Source: Nitrospirota bacterium (GTDB lineage Bacteria > Nitrospirota > Thermodesulfovibrionia > Thermodesulfovibrionales > JdFR-88). From it: a DNA stretch of 64,000 nucleotides. The stretch spans positions 36,615 through 100,614 of the forward strand of contig JACWAF010000038.1 of assembly GCA_014874185.1 (NCBI GenBank), read 5' to 3'. A program made the position numbers and the translations under genes. Each line of letters begins with the position of its first letter. The stretch's first letter is position 1. This document shows, piece by piece, positions 25,051 to 33,957 of this stretch. The notes beneath the pieces were generated by a model, which made no database searches, was not told where the DNA came from, and saw only the letters and a list, made by a program, of their open reading frames with translations.

Positions 25051-26109
25051 ATGGTAAACCGGTCCGGGGAATCCTGCATGCGTCTGTTCGAGGAAGGGCT
25101 GAGGGACCACGCCAATGCCGGCTTGAGGAACGCCTCAATGGACGCCTTCAGGCTGGCCGGGCGAAAGGCCCTCCCCTCGCTGCTGAAGCTCCTCTCCGAC
25201 CCCGACGAGGAGGTGCGCCTCTTTGCGGCGAACCTGCTGGGCGACATAGGCCATGAGCGGGCCTGCGGCCCGCTCATGGCCGCGCTCTCCGACCCCGACC
25301 TGAACGTGAAGGCGGCCTCGGCCGAGGCCCTGGGGAAGATAGGCCACCAGGGGGCCGTTGCGGCCCTCTCGGCCGTCATCGGAGAGGAAGAATGGCTTTC
25401 CATTGCGGCCATAGACGCCCTGGCCGCCATCGGAGGCAAGGACGCCGAGGCCGTCCTCTGCACGTGCATCGGACAGGGGCTTTACCTTGACATGACCTTT
25501 GACGCCATGGAAAGGACAGGCGACCCGAAGGGCCTTCATCTGCTGACCCCTTTCATAGAGAAAAAGGAGACCCGCGAACTCGCGCTGAAGGCCGTGGTGA
25601 ATATCGCCGGGAAAGGCAACGCCAGGTTAAGGCCCGAATATTTCTGCAACATGGTCCCGCTCCTTATCGAACTGGTTGCGGACTCGGCCGGGGACCTGAA
25701 AAAAAGCGCCCTCCTGGCCCTCAGCTGGGCCGAGGACGCGCGCGGCGTCTTCAGCCTGATCGATTCCCTTTCCGACGAGGCCCTGCAGGAGTACGCCATA
25801 GACGGCCTGATCAGGCTGGGGAAAAAGGGGGAGCAGGCCATAATAGATTCCATCCGGGATGCGTCCTGCGGGGGACGGGTGCTCCTGACAAAGATACTCT
25901 CACTGATGGGAGAATACGAGGCGCTCCTTCAGTTTGCGTATGACCCCGAGCCCGAGGTGCGGGTCGAGGCCGCGCTGGCGGCCGGATGCGTCAATTCGAA
26001 AAAAGCCGCTTCGGTAGCGGCCAGGCTTCTGGACGACCCCGATGAAGAGGTCAGGGCGGCGGCAAAGGTTTCACAATCGAAGAAGGGCGAATGGGATGCC
26101 GAATTCTGA
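25051..26109 (+). CDS. HEAT-repeat protein of the chemotaxis operon (5' end apparently frameshifted)
   Basis: 352 residues of HEAT-type alpha-helical repeats (LLSDPDEEVRLFAANLLGDIG, ALSDPDLNVKAASAEALGKIG, and so on to LLDDPDEEVRAAA). It is probably a protein-interaction scaffold for the chemotaxis complex. The first in-frame ATG is 25051. A better start, ATG 24986, is in another frame and encodes MREILEKIAAEEIG, after which frame +1 continues REAALRRMVNRSG. One missing G in the GGG run near 25025-25027 would join them, so the real protein probably starts at 24986. It overlaps cheR. Confidence 0.8.
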   Translation: MVNRSGESCMRLFEEGLRDHANAGLRNASMDAFRLAGRKALPSLLKLLSDPDEEVRLFAANLLGDIGHERACGPLMAALSDPDLNVKAASAEALGKIGHQGAVAALSAVIGEEEWLSIAAIDALAAIGGKDAEAVLCTCIGQGLYLDMTFDAMERTGDPKGLHLLTPFIEKKETRELALKAVVNIAGKGNARLRPEYFCNMVPLLIELVADSAGDLKKSALLALSWAEDARGVFSLIDSLSDEALQEYAIDGLIRLGKKGEQAIIDSIRDASCGGRVLLTKILSLMGEYEALLQFAYDPEPEVRVEAALAAGCVNSKKAASVAARLLDDPDEEVRAAAKVSQSKKGEWDAEF

Positions 26110-26977
26110 TCTGAACAGGGAAACCGGAAAAGGAATGAAGAACTGCATGACCGAACAGGAGTTCGAAAACCTGAGCGGGCTCATTCACAGCGAGTTCGGG
26201 ATACTGATCAGGGACGGACGGATGCTTTCCCTTCACGCAAAACTGGCGCACAGGCTGAGCATCCTCGGCCTCGCCTCCTATTCGGAATATATCGATTACC
26301 TGAAGGACAACCGCGATAAGGAGATATTCAACCTGGCAAGCCATATAACCAATAACGAGACCTTCTTCCTGAGGGAGGCGAACCAGTATGAGGCCCTTCC
26401 GGCATTTCTGCAGGAGATAAAGCGGCACAGGCAGGCGGCCGGGCAGAATATCGTACACATCATCTCGGCCGGGTGCTCCACGGGGGAAGAGATATATAAC
26501 CTGAACATAGTGAATTTCGAAAGCGGCCTCTTCGCCTGGAACTGGAAAGTGGCGCTCACCGGCATAGACATAGACATGCCGGCCCTGAAGAGGGCCGGGA
26601 AGGCGGTGTTCGGCCGCAACTCATTCCGGAACGGAATGGACGAGGAGTTCAAAAGGAAATACTTTCACGCCTCGGACTCCGGGTACAGGCTCAAGGCGAC
26701 CTACAGGGCCAACGTGGCATTCAGGCACGGCAACATACTGGCCCCGGAGACCTTCTCGGGCCTGGAGAAGGCCGACGCGATATTCTGCAGGAACGTCTTC
26801 ATCTACATGAGCGACGAGGCGATAGCCAGGGCCGCAAGGAATTTCCATGCCGCCCTGAACGATTGGGGCTGCCTCTTCGTGGGCTCGTCCGAGACGCTGA
26901 TCCGGAAGACGGGCCTGTTCACGCCGGAGTACCGTGACGGGGTCGTCGTGTACAGAAAACAGTGCGCAAAAAGATAA
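26096..26977 (+). CDS. cheR: CheR-type MCP methyltransferase
   Basis: S-adenosylmethionine-dependent glutamate methyltransferase for the MCP. An N-terminal helical CheR domain (MTEQEFENLSGLIHSEFGI) is followed by ITNNETFFLRE, then the SAM-binding motif ISAGCSTGEEIYNL and DAIFCRNVFIYM. The usual G-C-S-x-G-E-E-P-Y is here E-I-Y. Three starts are possible (26096, 26135, 26147); 26096 overlaps the HEAT gene and gives 293 residues. The 3' end overlaps cheB by 16 bases. Confidence 0.92.
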   Translation: MPNSDLNRETGKGMKNCMTEQEFENLSGLIHSEFGILIRDGRMLSLHAKLAHRLSILGLASYSEYIDYLKDNRDKEIFNLASHITNNETFFLREANQYEALPAFLQEIKRHRQAAGQNIVHIISAGCSTGEEIYNLNIVNFESGLFAWNWKVALTGIDIDMPALKRAGKAVFGRNSFRNGMDEEFKRKYFHASDSGYRLKATYRANVAFRHGNILAPETFSGLEKADAIFCRNVFIYMSDEAIARAARNFHAALNDWGCLFVGSSETLIRKTGLFTPEYRDGVVVYRKQCAKR

Positions 26978-27975
26978 GGGTGCTTGTGGTGGACGATTCG
27001 CTCTTCGTCTGCAAGGCCCTGCAGAGGATCATAACCGCTGACCCGGAGACCGAGGTGGCGGGCTTCGCCAGGGACGGGCGCGAGGCCATGAAGAAGGCGC
27101 TCAGCCTAAAGCCGGACGTGGTCACGATGGACGTAATGATGCCGGGGCTGGACGGACTGGAGGCCCTGAAGGGGATAATGGAGACCAGGCCGGTGCCGGT
27201 GCTGATGCTCTCCCAGTTCACCAGCACGGGCGCGGAACTCACATTGAAGGCCCTCGAGCTGGGGGCCATGGACTTCGTTGACAAATCCAGCGCCGGGATC
27301 ATGGAGTTCCAGAGCCTTGCCGGCGAGATACTGGCAAAGATAAAGGCGATCTGCGGAAATGAGCCGAAGACGTTCAGGGGCGGCCTCTCCTCCATTGCGG
27401 GTTTTACACCCGGCGGCAACGCCGATGTCGTGGCAATCGGCGCGTCGACCGGGGGCCCCCCCGCCCTGCACGCGGTCCTGCAGAGGATGCCAGCCGGGAT
27501 AAACTTCGGGATCGTCATAGTCCAGCATATGCCGCCGGGGTTCACCGCGGCCCTGGCCTCGCGCCTGGATTCGGCCTGCGGGATACGCGTGAAAGAGGCC
27601 GCCGAAGGCGAGAGGATTGAGCCGGGCACGGCGCTGATCGCGCCTTCGGGAGTTCACATGAAACTTCAGAAGGACGCAACTGTAAAGCTTGACCACAGGC
27701 CGGAACGCTCCGTGCATAAGCCCTCGGTTGACGTGCTCTTCCGGTCCGTGGCGGAGACCTTCGGTCCCCGCTCAATAGGCGTAGTCCTCACGGGGATGGG
27801 CACTGACGGCGCCGAAGGGATAAAAGAAATAAGCGAAAGAGGCGGAAAGACGATAGCCCAGGACGAAGGCACTTCCGTGATATACGGCATGCCCCGCGCC
27901 GCCGCGGAAACAGGGGTCCTGGACGTTGTCGCCCCGCTTGAACGGATAACGGAAAAAATACTCTCGCTCGCCTGA
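26962..27975 (+). CDS. cheB: CheB protein-glutamate methylesterase
   Basis: 337 residues with GTG start inside the end of cheR. Receiver domain with phosphoacceptor D57 (VVTMDVMMPGLDG), linker, and methylesterase domain with catalytic S162 (IGASTGGPPAL), H189 (VQHMPPGF) and D282 (GMGTDGAEG). It removes methyl groups from, and deamidates, the MCP. Last gene of the operon; a dispersed repeat follows rather than a clear terminator. Confidence 0.95.
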   Translation: MRKKIRVLVVDDSLFVCKALQRIITADPETEVAGFARDGREAMKKALSLKPDVVTMDVMMPGLDGLEALKGIMETRPVPVLMLSQFTSTGAELTLKALELGAMDFVDKSSAGIMEFQSLAGEILAKIKAICGNEPKTFRGGLSSIAGFTPGGNADVVAIGASTGGPPALHAVLQRMPAGINFGIVIVQHMPPGFTAALASRLDSACGIRVKEAAEGERIEPGTALIAPSGVHMKLQKDATVKLDHRPERSVHKPSVDVLFRSVAETFGPRSIGVVLTGMGTDGAEGIKEISERGGKTIAQDEGTSVIYGMPRAAAETGVLDVVAPLERITEKILSLA

Positions 27976-28023
27976 AAAAATCTTTATTTTCCTTCCTCTG
28001 AAAGAGAGGACAGCGGAGAGAAC

Positions 28024-28165
28024 TTATTAAGGGTCTCATAATTGAACAGGCATTTTGACCGGAAAATCTCCCCTCTTTTCCAAAGAGGGGTAATCCCTCC
28101 CTTTGGCAAAGGCCTTTTGACAAAGGGTAGGTCAGGAGGGATTTTCTTATGAGGCTGCTAATAAT
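28024..28165. repeat. Dispersed repeat, copy 2
   Basis: Similar to 19140-19290: TTATTAAGGGT, AATTGAACAG, GGAAAATCTCCCCT, hairpin CCCCTCTTT/AAAGAGGGG (28070-28090), GGAGGGATTTTCTTATGAG. The second hairpin is altered by an insertion (AGGCCTTTTGAC). Its right end covers the last codons and stop of the histidine kinase gene. Confidence 0.8.
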
Positions 28166-31100
28166 TGCCGGCGGGCAGTTTAACCAGGACCTCGGTCCCG
28201 GCCCCCCACTTGCTTGCGATCTCCATCTGCCCGCCGTGCTCCTCCACTATCTTTCTGCATATCGGAAGCCCCAGCCCCGTACCTTCCTTTTTCGTGGTGA
28301 AGAACGGGTCGAAGACCCTCTCCATGTCCTCCTCCCTTATCCCCGTGCCGTAGTCCCTGACCCTTATCAGCACGAAGCCGTCTTCCTCTTCGGCCCGTAT
28401 CTCCACCTTCTCGCTCATGGCGCCGGCCGCGTTCTCTATCAGGTTCAGAAAGACCTGTTTGATCTTGTCCTTGTCGGCGTGGATGGCAAGCGGCGGAATG
28501 TCCAGCATTATCGAGACCGTTTTCCCCCTGAACCCGAAAAAGTTCCTGACCTCCTCGAAGAAGAGATCGAGCGTCATGTCTATCCTGTTCAGGGCGGAAG
28601 GGCGGCTGTAAAGGAGCAGTTCCTCTATCAATATGCGCATCCTGGCGGTCTCCTTGAGCATGGCCTGTATGAGGGCCTGGTGCTGCGCGGAAACCAGCTC
28701 CCTCTCCAGCAGCTGGCCTATGGCCTGGATGGCGAAGAGGGGGTTTCTGATCTCGTGGGCCACCCCGGATATGACCCTCCCCATCGACTCGAAATGCTGC
28801 TTTTTGCGGATCTCGGTCTGGAGCTTCCTTATCTCGGTGAGGTCCCTGAAGATTACTATCACGCCCCTTTCCCGCCCGGCAGAGTCCATGAGGGGAGAGT
28901 TAATGAACCCGATGGGTTTTATCCCGCCGTCTTTCATCCTGACCTCCACCTCCCTGTTCAGGCCCGTACGGACGGAGAGCATATCTTCCAGAGGCGGGTC
29001 CAGGCTGGCTATGTGCCTGCCTTCCAGTCCGAAAGGGCCCTCATGGAGTATATCGGCCCCAGGCTGGTTCACCCGCAGGATCACGCCCTTCCCGTCCAGC
29101 ACCAGCACGCCGCTTGCCGTGCTGTTGAAGATGGCCTCCGAGAACTCCTTTTCAGCCGTCAGGCTGGCCACGAGCCTTTGCATCTCCTCCTCGGAGCGCC
29201 ATCTTTCAAGCTCGGCCGAGGCGCGCACCGCGAAGAGCTGCAACAGGCCCTCCGCCGCACTGGCCTTTTTCATGGGCCTGCCGTCCATCAGCGCAAGCAC
29301 GCCCAGGCTGTCTCCGGCGGCATTTACAAGCGGGGTGGCCACGTAGCACTCCACTCCCATCGCCCTGAGCTTGCCATCCGTGGGAAAGAGCCGCTGCACC
29401 CCTTCCGGATAGACCCGGAGGCTGTGGTGGAGCACGGTCTCGCAGGGAGTGCCCGTGAGTTGATATTCCATGTTCGGCGCCATCGACCCTTTAGAGTAGA
29501 AGGCCATTGTCTTTATCGCGTCCGCTTTCCCCCCGGCTATCTCGCCCGCCAGCGCGTACTCCAGGTTGAGGGTTTTTGCCAGGTAGCCCACAAGCGAACG
29601 GAAAAAGTCCTCGCCTGTCAATGTGGAGAGTTCGCCGTGGGCGATCTCCCGCAGCGCCTCCTCCATGCGCTTCCTTTCGGTTATATCGAAAATGGTGCCT
29701 ATGGCAGCCTGCGCGCCTTTGTATACTATGGGCTTCGACGTGAAGTCCACCCACCGTTCCTCGCCGCCTCCGGTTATTATCCTGAATTCCTCGCGCACGG
29801 GGAGCCGCTCTCCGCCGCAGCTTTGCATGAGCCTTTCCCGGGCCTGGCCGAATTCCGGATGTATGAGGCTGTAAAAATTCCCGCCTGGAAGTTCCCGCCC
29901 CTTGTAGCCGGTGATCTTCTCAAAAGCCGAGTTGGCGTAAACAAGCCCGCTGGAGCAGATGAAGATCCCGGAGGAGGCGCTCTCGGCGAGCGAGCGGAAT
30001 TTATGTTCGCTGTCCCGCAGGTCCTTCTCCGACTGCTTCCTCTCGGTCACGTCGCGCATTATGGCCTGAAGGAGCATCCCCTCACCCATCTGGACGGCGC
30101 TCGCGCTTATCTCCACCGGAACCAGTCCGCCGGATTTCCTTTTTATGAAGAGGTCCCCCGCCAGCTGCTCGCCCTTTTCCGCCACCTTGCGGTAAAACCG
30201 ATCGTATCTCTCCATCTCCTCCGGCGGATGGATGGCCAGCCTGTTTTTGCCGATCAGTTCGGCCGCCGGACAGCCCAGAAGGGCCAGGGCCTTCCTGTTG
30301 ATGTTCACTATCGTGCCCGAACGGATATCCGAGACAAATATGGCATCGTTGGCGGTCTCTATCAGGTTCCTGTACTTCTGCTCCGATTCCCTAAGGAGGT
30401 CTTTCCTGCCGTTCAACTCCTCGTAAAGCGCCACTATCTCGATCGAAGAGGCCGCCTGGTTGGCGTAGAGCATCAGTATGGCCCGCTCGGAATCGCTCAT
30501 CAGAAAATCGTGTTTCTTGAAGAGCGCCAGGAGGCCTATCGCGGCCTCCCTGCTTTTAAGCGGCACAAGGGCCGCGCAGGCAAATCCCGCCCGCGCAAAG
30601 AGGCCTCTGAACGGGCCCTCGGCCCCGATCTGGGCCAGCTCGCCCGTCTGGAGGCAGCCCTCTATCAGGGGGTCCTCAAGCGAGAGCGCCGGGGGTAAAG
30701 GCGCAGCATCCAGGCCGAATGCCGACTTCAGGACCAGCCTGCCCCCCTCCGCCACCCACAACCCGGAGGCATCCGTATCCCCGAACGAAGTGGCCACCGA
30801 GGCTATCGTGCGCGTAAGCTCTCCGGTGTCCAGGGTATGCAGAGCTACGGTCGAGAGGTCGTGCAGACGCACCAGCTCCTTTATCTCTTCCTTTCGTCTC
30901 TCGTGCATCCGCTGGTTTTCCAGGGCCGCCGCAAGCGAACGGGCGAATATCTCCGCTGCGTGCAGCGCGCTCCCGCTTATCTCGTCCTTTCCGGCCACGA
31001 GCAGGCCCATCACGGAAAAGGCCCGGCAGTGCAGACAGCCCCTGATCCCTTCCTTCGCCACCTGGAGCGTCCTGCACATGCTGCCCTCGACAAGCCAGCA

Positions 31101-32261
31101 CTTCCCGTCCGTGCGTGAATAAGCCGGGCAGGCCATGTTCGCGCATTTGAATATTTCCGTGCACCTTTTGACCTGGTGAGAGACGATGGGTATGGCGGCA
31201 AGCTTTCCGGAGACGCCATGAAGGCCCAGTTCACCGGCTTCCGTCAGGGCCGGGCTTCCCTCCAGCATGAGCTTCACGATGGCGTTGGTCTTTTCTATCC
31301 GGAGCCCGGCATGCCAGAGCGGCGCGTCGAGGCCCCTTCTAAACTCCATTACCTGATCGCCTTCCTCCTTGCCCAAAAGGACCAGGCTGCAGAAGCCGTA
31401 TCCCAGTTCGCCCGTAAGCCCGTCAAGATATTTGCCGATCACCTCTTCAACAGCGCCTTCTCTGAATACCTCGGAGGAGAGCCGCGCTATAGCCTGGAAG
31501 TCCCTGGTCTGCTCCTGGACGGCCTTTTTCAGGCGCCCGTGCGAGCTTTCCATTTGCCCGGCCATCCTGTTGAAGGCGGAGGCCAGCACGCCGAACTCGT
31601 CCCTGCGGGACAGGCCCAGCCTCGTCCCCAGTTCGCCGGCCCCTATAAGCTCCGCCCCTCGCCTGAGCTCTCCCAGGGGCCTGATGAAGGCGCGCCTGAT
31701 GAAAAGAATCAGGCCGAACGTGCCGGCCACGGCCGCAAGCAATGTCATCAGGGCTATCTCCCTGAAAAGCCTTTTTACGGCCGAATCCATCTCCCTCATG
31801 GAAACAGTGACGGCGAGCACCCCCCTTAGGCGCCCGCCCCCGGGATGGCAGGAAACGCACGCGGCCGTATTGAACAGGGGCTTGTAATAGAGATACCTGC
31901 CGTTCAGGCTCATCCTGATCTCGCGCGGGTTCCGGATCATGCCGGCCGGGAGTTTGTACGGGGCCTTGCCGTAGTAGAGCGAGCCGTCTTTCCTGAACAC
32001 CGCCGCCGAGAGACCGGGCCCTGACGCCCTGGTGTCGATCAGCGTCCTCAGCTCCGTGCAGTTCTTCCCGGCAAGGATGGCCTGCTCAAGTTCGCGCGTG
32101 AGGTCCCCGGCCGCGGCCACGGCCCTCTCCGCCTCCTCCGAAATCAGCACCTGCCTCTCCCTGTGCACCATCCAGCAGACCATGAGGCCGCTCACCACCA
32201 GGACGCCGGAAAAGAGGACGGCACAGAAGCGGAATTCGAGGGTGAATATAAAGCCCTTCAT
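28158..32261 (-). CDS. Large multi-sensor histidine kinase with c-type heme motif and two-CW domain
   Basis: 1367 residues. TM1 (~10-32); periplasmic sensor with CVSCH (residues 135-139), a covalent heme c site; TM2 (~166-188); HAMP; GAF with an inserted two-CW cysteine module (RCTEIFKC, ACPAY, KCWLVEGSMC, CLHC; ~367-416); second GAF; two PAS; third GAF; third PAS; HisKA with HEIRNP (His1169); ATPase with N-box NLIENA and DYGTGI. The start at 32261 has GGAG five bases upstream; a TTG at 32282 is less likely. It probably senses redox state or a small ligand from both sides of the membrane. The cognate regulator may be the sigma-54 activator 1.7 kb away. Confidence 0.93.
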   Translation of the reverse strand: MKGFIFTLEFRFCAVLFSGVLVVSGLMVCWMVHRERQVLISEEAERAVAAAGDLTRELEQAILAGKNCTELRTLIDTRASGPGLSAAVFRKDGSLYYGKAPYKLPAGMIRNPREIRMSLNGRYLYYKPLFNTAACVSCHPGGGRLRGVLAVTVSMREMDSAVKRLFREIALMTLLAAVAGTFGLILFIRRAFIRPLGELRRGAELIGAGELGTRLGLSRRDEFGVLASAFNRMAGQMESSHGRLKKAVQEQTRDFQAIARLSSEVFREGAVEEVIGKYLDGLTGELGYGFCSLVLLGKEEGDQVMEFRRGLDAPLWHAGLRIEKTNAIVKLMLEGSPALTEAGELGLHGVSGKLAAIPIVSHQVKRCTEIFKCANMACPAYSRTDGKCWLVEGSMCRTLQVAKEGIRGCLHCRAFSVMGLLVAGKDEISGSALHAAEIFARSLAAALENQRMHERRKEEIKELVRLHDLSTVALHTLDTGELTRTIASVATSFGDTDASGLWVAEGGRLVLKSAFGLDAAPLPPALSLEDPLIEGCLQTGELAQIGAEGPFRGLFARAGFACAALVPLKSREAAIGLLALFKKHDFLMSDSERAILMLYANQAASSIEIVALYEELNGRKDLLRESEQKYRNLIETANDAIFVSDIRSGTIVNINRKALALLGCPAAELIGKNRLAIHPPEEMERYDRFYRKVAEKGEQLAGDLFIKRKSGGLVPVEISASAVQMGEGMLLQAIMRDVTERKQSEKDLRDSEHKFRSLAESASSGIFICSSGLVYANSAFEKITGYKGRELPGGNFYSLIHPEFGQARERLMQSCGGERLPVREEFRIITGGGEERWVDFTSKPIVYKGAQAAIGTIFDITERKRMEEALREIAHGELSTLTGEDFFRSLVGYLAKTLNLEYALAGEIAGGKADAIKTMAFYSKGSMAPNMEYQLTGTPCETVLHHSLRVYPEGVQRLFPTDGKLRAMGVECYVATPLVNAAGDSLGVLALMDGRPMKKASAAEGLLQLFAVRASAELERWRSEEEMQRLVASLTAEKEFSEAIFNSTASGVLVLDGKGVILRVNQPGADILHEGPFGLEGRHIASLDPPLEDMLSVRTGLNREVEVRMKDGGIKPIGFINSPLMDSAGRERGVIVIFRDLTEIRKLQTEIRKKQHFESMGRVISGVAHEIRNPLFAIQAIGQLLERELVSAQHQALIQAMLKETARMRILIEELLLYSRPSALNRIDMTLDLFFEEVRNFFGFRGKTVSIMLDIPPLAIHADKDKIKQVFLNLIENAAGAMSEKVEIRAEEEDGFVLIRVRDYGTGIREEDMERVFDPFFTTKKEGTGLGLPICRKIVEEHGGQMEIASKWGAGTEVLVKLPAGNY

Positions 32262-32454
32262 TACTCTCCAAATGAGCGACAAGCCGGAAATAAAAACAGC
32301 GCCAGCAGTATCGTAAAAGGCCTCTCTCTTTGAAAAAAATCCCCCGGAGATATTAAATCATACCCCTTTTGGCCTATTCAAGGAAAATCGCCGGATTTTA
32401 GCCCTCCGGTTGCCCCTTCCGCACATGGCCGGGTGAATTGTTTAAAATATTGAT

Positions 32455-33495
32455 ATGGACAAATTCAGCCTGCTCCGGGCAGACCGTGCGGAGTTGGAAG
32501 AGTTCCTCGGGCGGGAAGGCCTGTCCCCTTACAGGGCAAGGCAGCTCCTGCACTGGATATATGAAAAAGGGGCAACCCGGATTGAGGATATAACCGAATT
32601 TTCGAAATCCCTCAGGGAGAGGCTTTCGGAGAGGGCATATATTGGCGGGCTCACTCTTCTGGGGAGGCAGACATCCGCGGACGGGACGGAAAAATTCCTC
32701 TTCGGCCTTGAGGACGGCAATTCGATTGAGAGCGTCCTTATCCCGGATGCCGGAAGGCTGACCCTCTGTGTTTCAAGCCAGGCGGGCTGCCCCATGGGGT
32801 GCAGTTTTTGCCTGACCGGCGGCATCGGGTTCAGAAGGGACCTCATGCCGCACGAGATAGCGGGCCAGTTCCTTTCGGCGCGCGGTCTCGCCGCCCCCCG
32901 GAAGATAACCAATATCGTCTTCATGGGGATGGGTGAGCCGCTCAATAACCTTTGGAACGTGGCCGAGGCGATAAACAGGCTTGCCGCTTATGCCCGTTTC
33001 CCAAGGCGCAGGATTACGGTGTCCACGTGCGGCATTGTCCCCATGATACCCGAACTGGCCCGGCTGGCCCCCAAGGTGAAGCTTGCGGTCTCGCTGAACG
33101 CCCCGACGGACGAGGTGCGCTCCGGGATCATGCCCGTAAACCGCAGGTATGGCCTGAAGGCTCTGATCGCCGCGCTGAAAAAGTACCCACTGGCCCCCCG
33201 CGAGAGGATAACGCTGGAGTACGTGCTCCTGGGGGGGCTGAACGATTCCGACATGGACGCGCGCAGGCTCTCGGCTCTCCTGAAAGGGTTGCCCTGCAAG
33301 GTAAACCTGATCCCTTACAACGCCCACGCTGGCTCCGCATTGAAGGCGCCCGGCGGTGAAAGGGTGCTTTCATTTCAGAAGGTCCTTTCAGGGCGGGGCT
33401 TCACGGCCATCGTAAGAAAGAGCAAGGGGACGGACATCCTTGCCGCATGCGGGCAGCTGAAGGCCGATTACGACCGGAAAGGGACGGCTGTTTAG
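32455..33495 (+). CDS. rlmN: Dual-specificity RNA methyltransferase RlmN (radical SAM)
   Basis: Methylates C2 of A2503 in 23S rRNA and A37 of some tRNAs. The radical SAM cluster motif is CPMGCSFC near residue 114; FMGMGEPLNN and the SAM-binding STCGI follow; the resolving Cys lies in GTDILAACGQL near the C-terminus. 346 residues, normal for the family. It stands alone between two minus-strand units. No clear Shine-Dalgarno. Confidence 0.95.
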   Translation: MDKFSLLRADRAELEEFLGREGLSPYRARQLLHWIYEKGATRIEDITEFSKSLRERLSERAYIGGLTLLGRQTSADGTEKFLFGLEDGNSIESVLIPDAGRLTLCVSSQAGCPMGCSFCLTGGIGFRRDLMPHEIAGQFLSARGLAAPRKITNIVFMGMGEPLNNLWNVAEAINRLAAYARFPRRRITVSTCGIVPMIPELARLAPKVKLAVSLNAPTDEVRSGIMPVNRRYGLKALIAALKKYPLAPRERITLEYVLLGGLNDSDMDARRLSALLKGLPCKVNLIPYNAHAGSALKAPGGERVLSFQKVLSGRGFTAIVRKSKGTDILAACGQLKADYDRKGTAV

Positions 33496-33523
33496 CAGGA
33501 GGGAAAGAGAAGGAGCGCCGGGA

Positions 33524-33811
33524 TTATTTGCCGGGCTTTTCAGGGCCCTTCACCAGGGGGCCGAACCTGCAGGTGTTCCTTATGTGTTCCGGGTAAAGGA
33601 GGCAGACAGGCAGGCCCAGCACCCGGGCTATGTCGGCTATCCTTGAGGCTGGTATCCTTATCATGCCCTTTTCGTATTTGTAGATGTATTGCTGGGCCTG
33701 GCACTCGGTCAGCCCTATCCGGACACCAAGTTCCAGTTGCGAAAGCCTTTTGTTCTCCCTGAGCTCTTTTATGCGCAACCCGATGGCTTTATTTATTTCA
33801 GACTCGTCCAT
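33524..33811 (-). CDS. XRE-family helix-turn-helix regulator
   Basis: 95 residues with a Cro/C1-type HTH: IGLRIKELRENKRLSQLEL, then YEKGMIRIPASRIADIARVLG. The C-terminal ~30 residues (YPEHIRNTCRFG) have no known domain. DNA-binding repressor or activator; target unknown. The nearest candidates are itself or the response regulator gene upstream on the same strand. Confidence 0.88.
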   Translation of the reverse strand: MDESEINKAIGLRIKELRENKRLSQLELGVRIGLTECQAQQYIYKYEKGMIRIPASRIADIARVLGLPVCLLYPEHIRNTCRFGPLVKGPEKPGK

Positions 33812-33957
33812 GCGCTTTCCGGATAATTGGGGCCGTCTTTCTAGTGTCGATTGCCGTGAGCTATCTTATAAATAGATTCTGAAACTACTTAACATCATAA
33901 GACAAACGGGACCCGAAATCAAACCAAAAATTTTCGAAACTCTCCTTTCGATTGCGT

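Noticed and set aside
22475..26109. Possible tandem DNA repeats or CRISPR-like array in the MCP/HEAT region
   Set aside because: The periodicity is at protein level (heptads and HEAT units) with diverged codons; no spacer structure.
28149..30698. 849-codon open frame on the + strand
   Set aside because: Lies antisense to the histidine kinase; its composition (His, Pro, Arg, Gly rich) is the usual mirror of a G+C-rich gene and shows no domain.
32443..32457. TAAAAT six bases before rlmN as another leaderless promoter
   Set aside because: No acceptable -35 box at 16-19 bases; not counted with the leaderless set.
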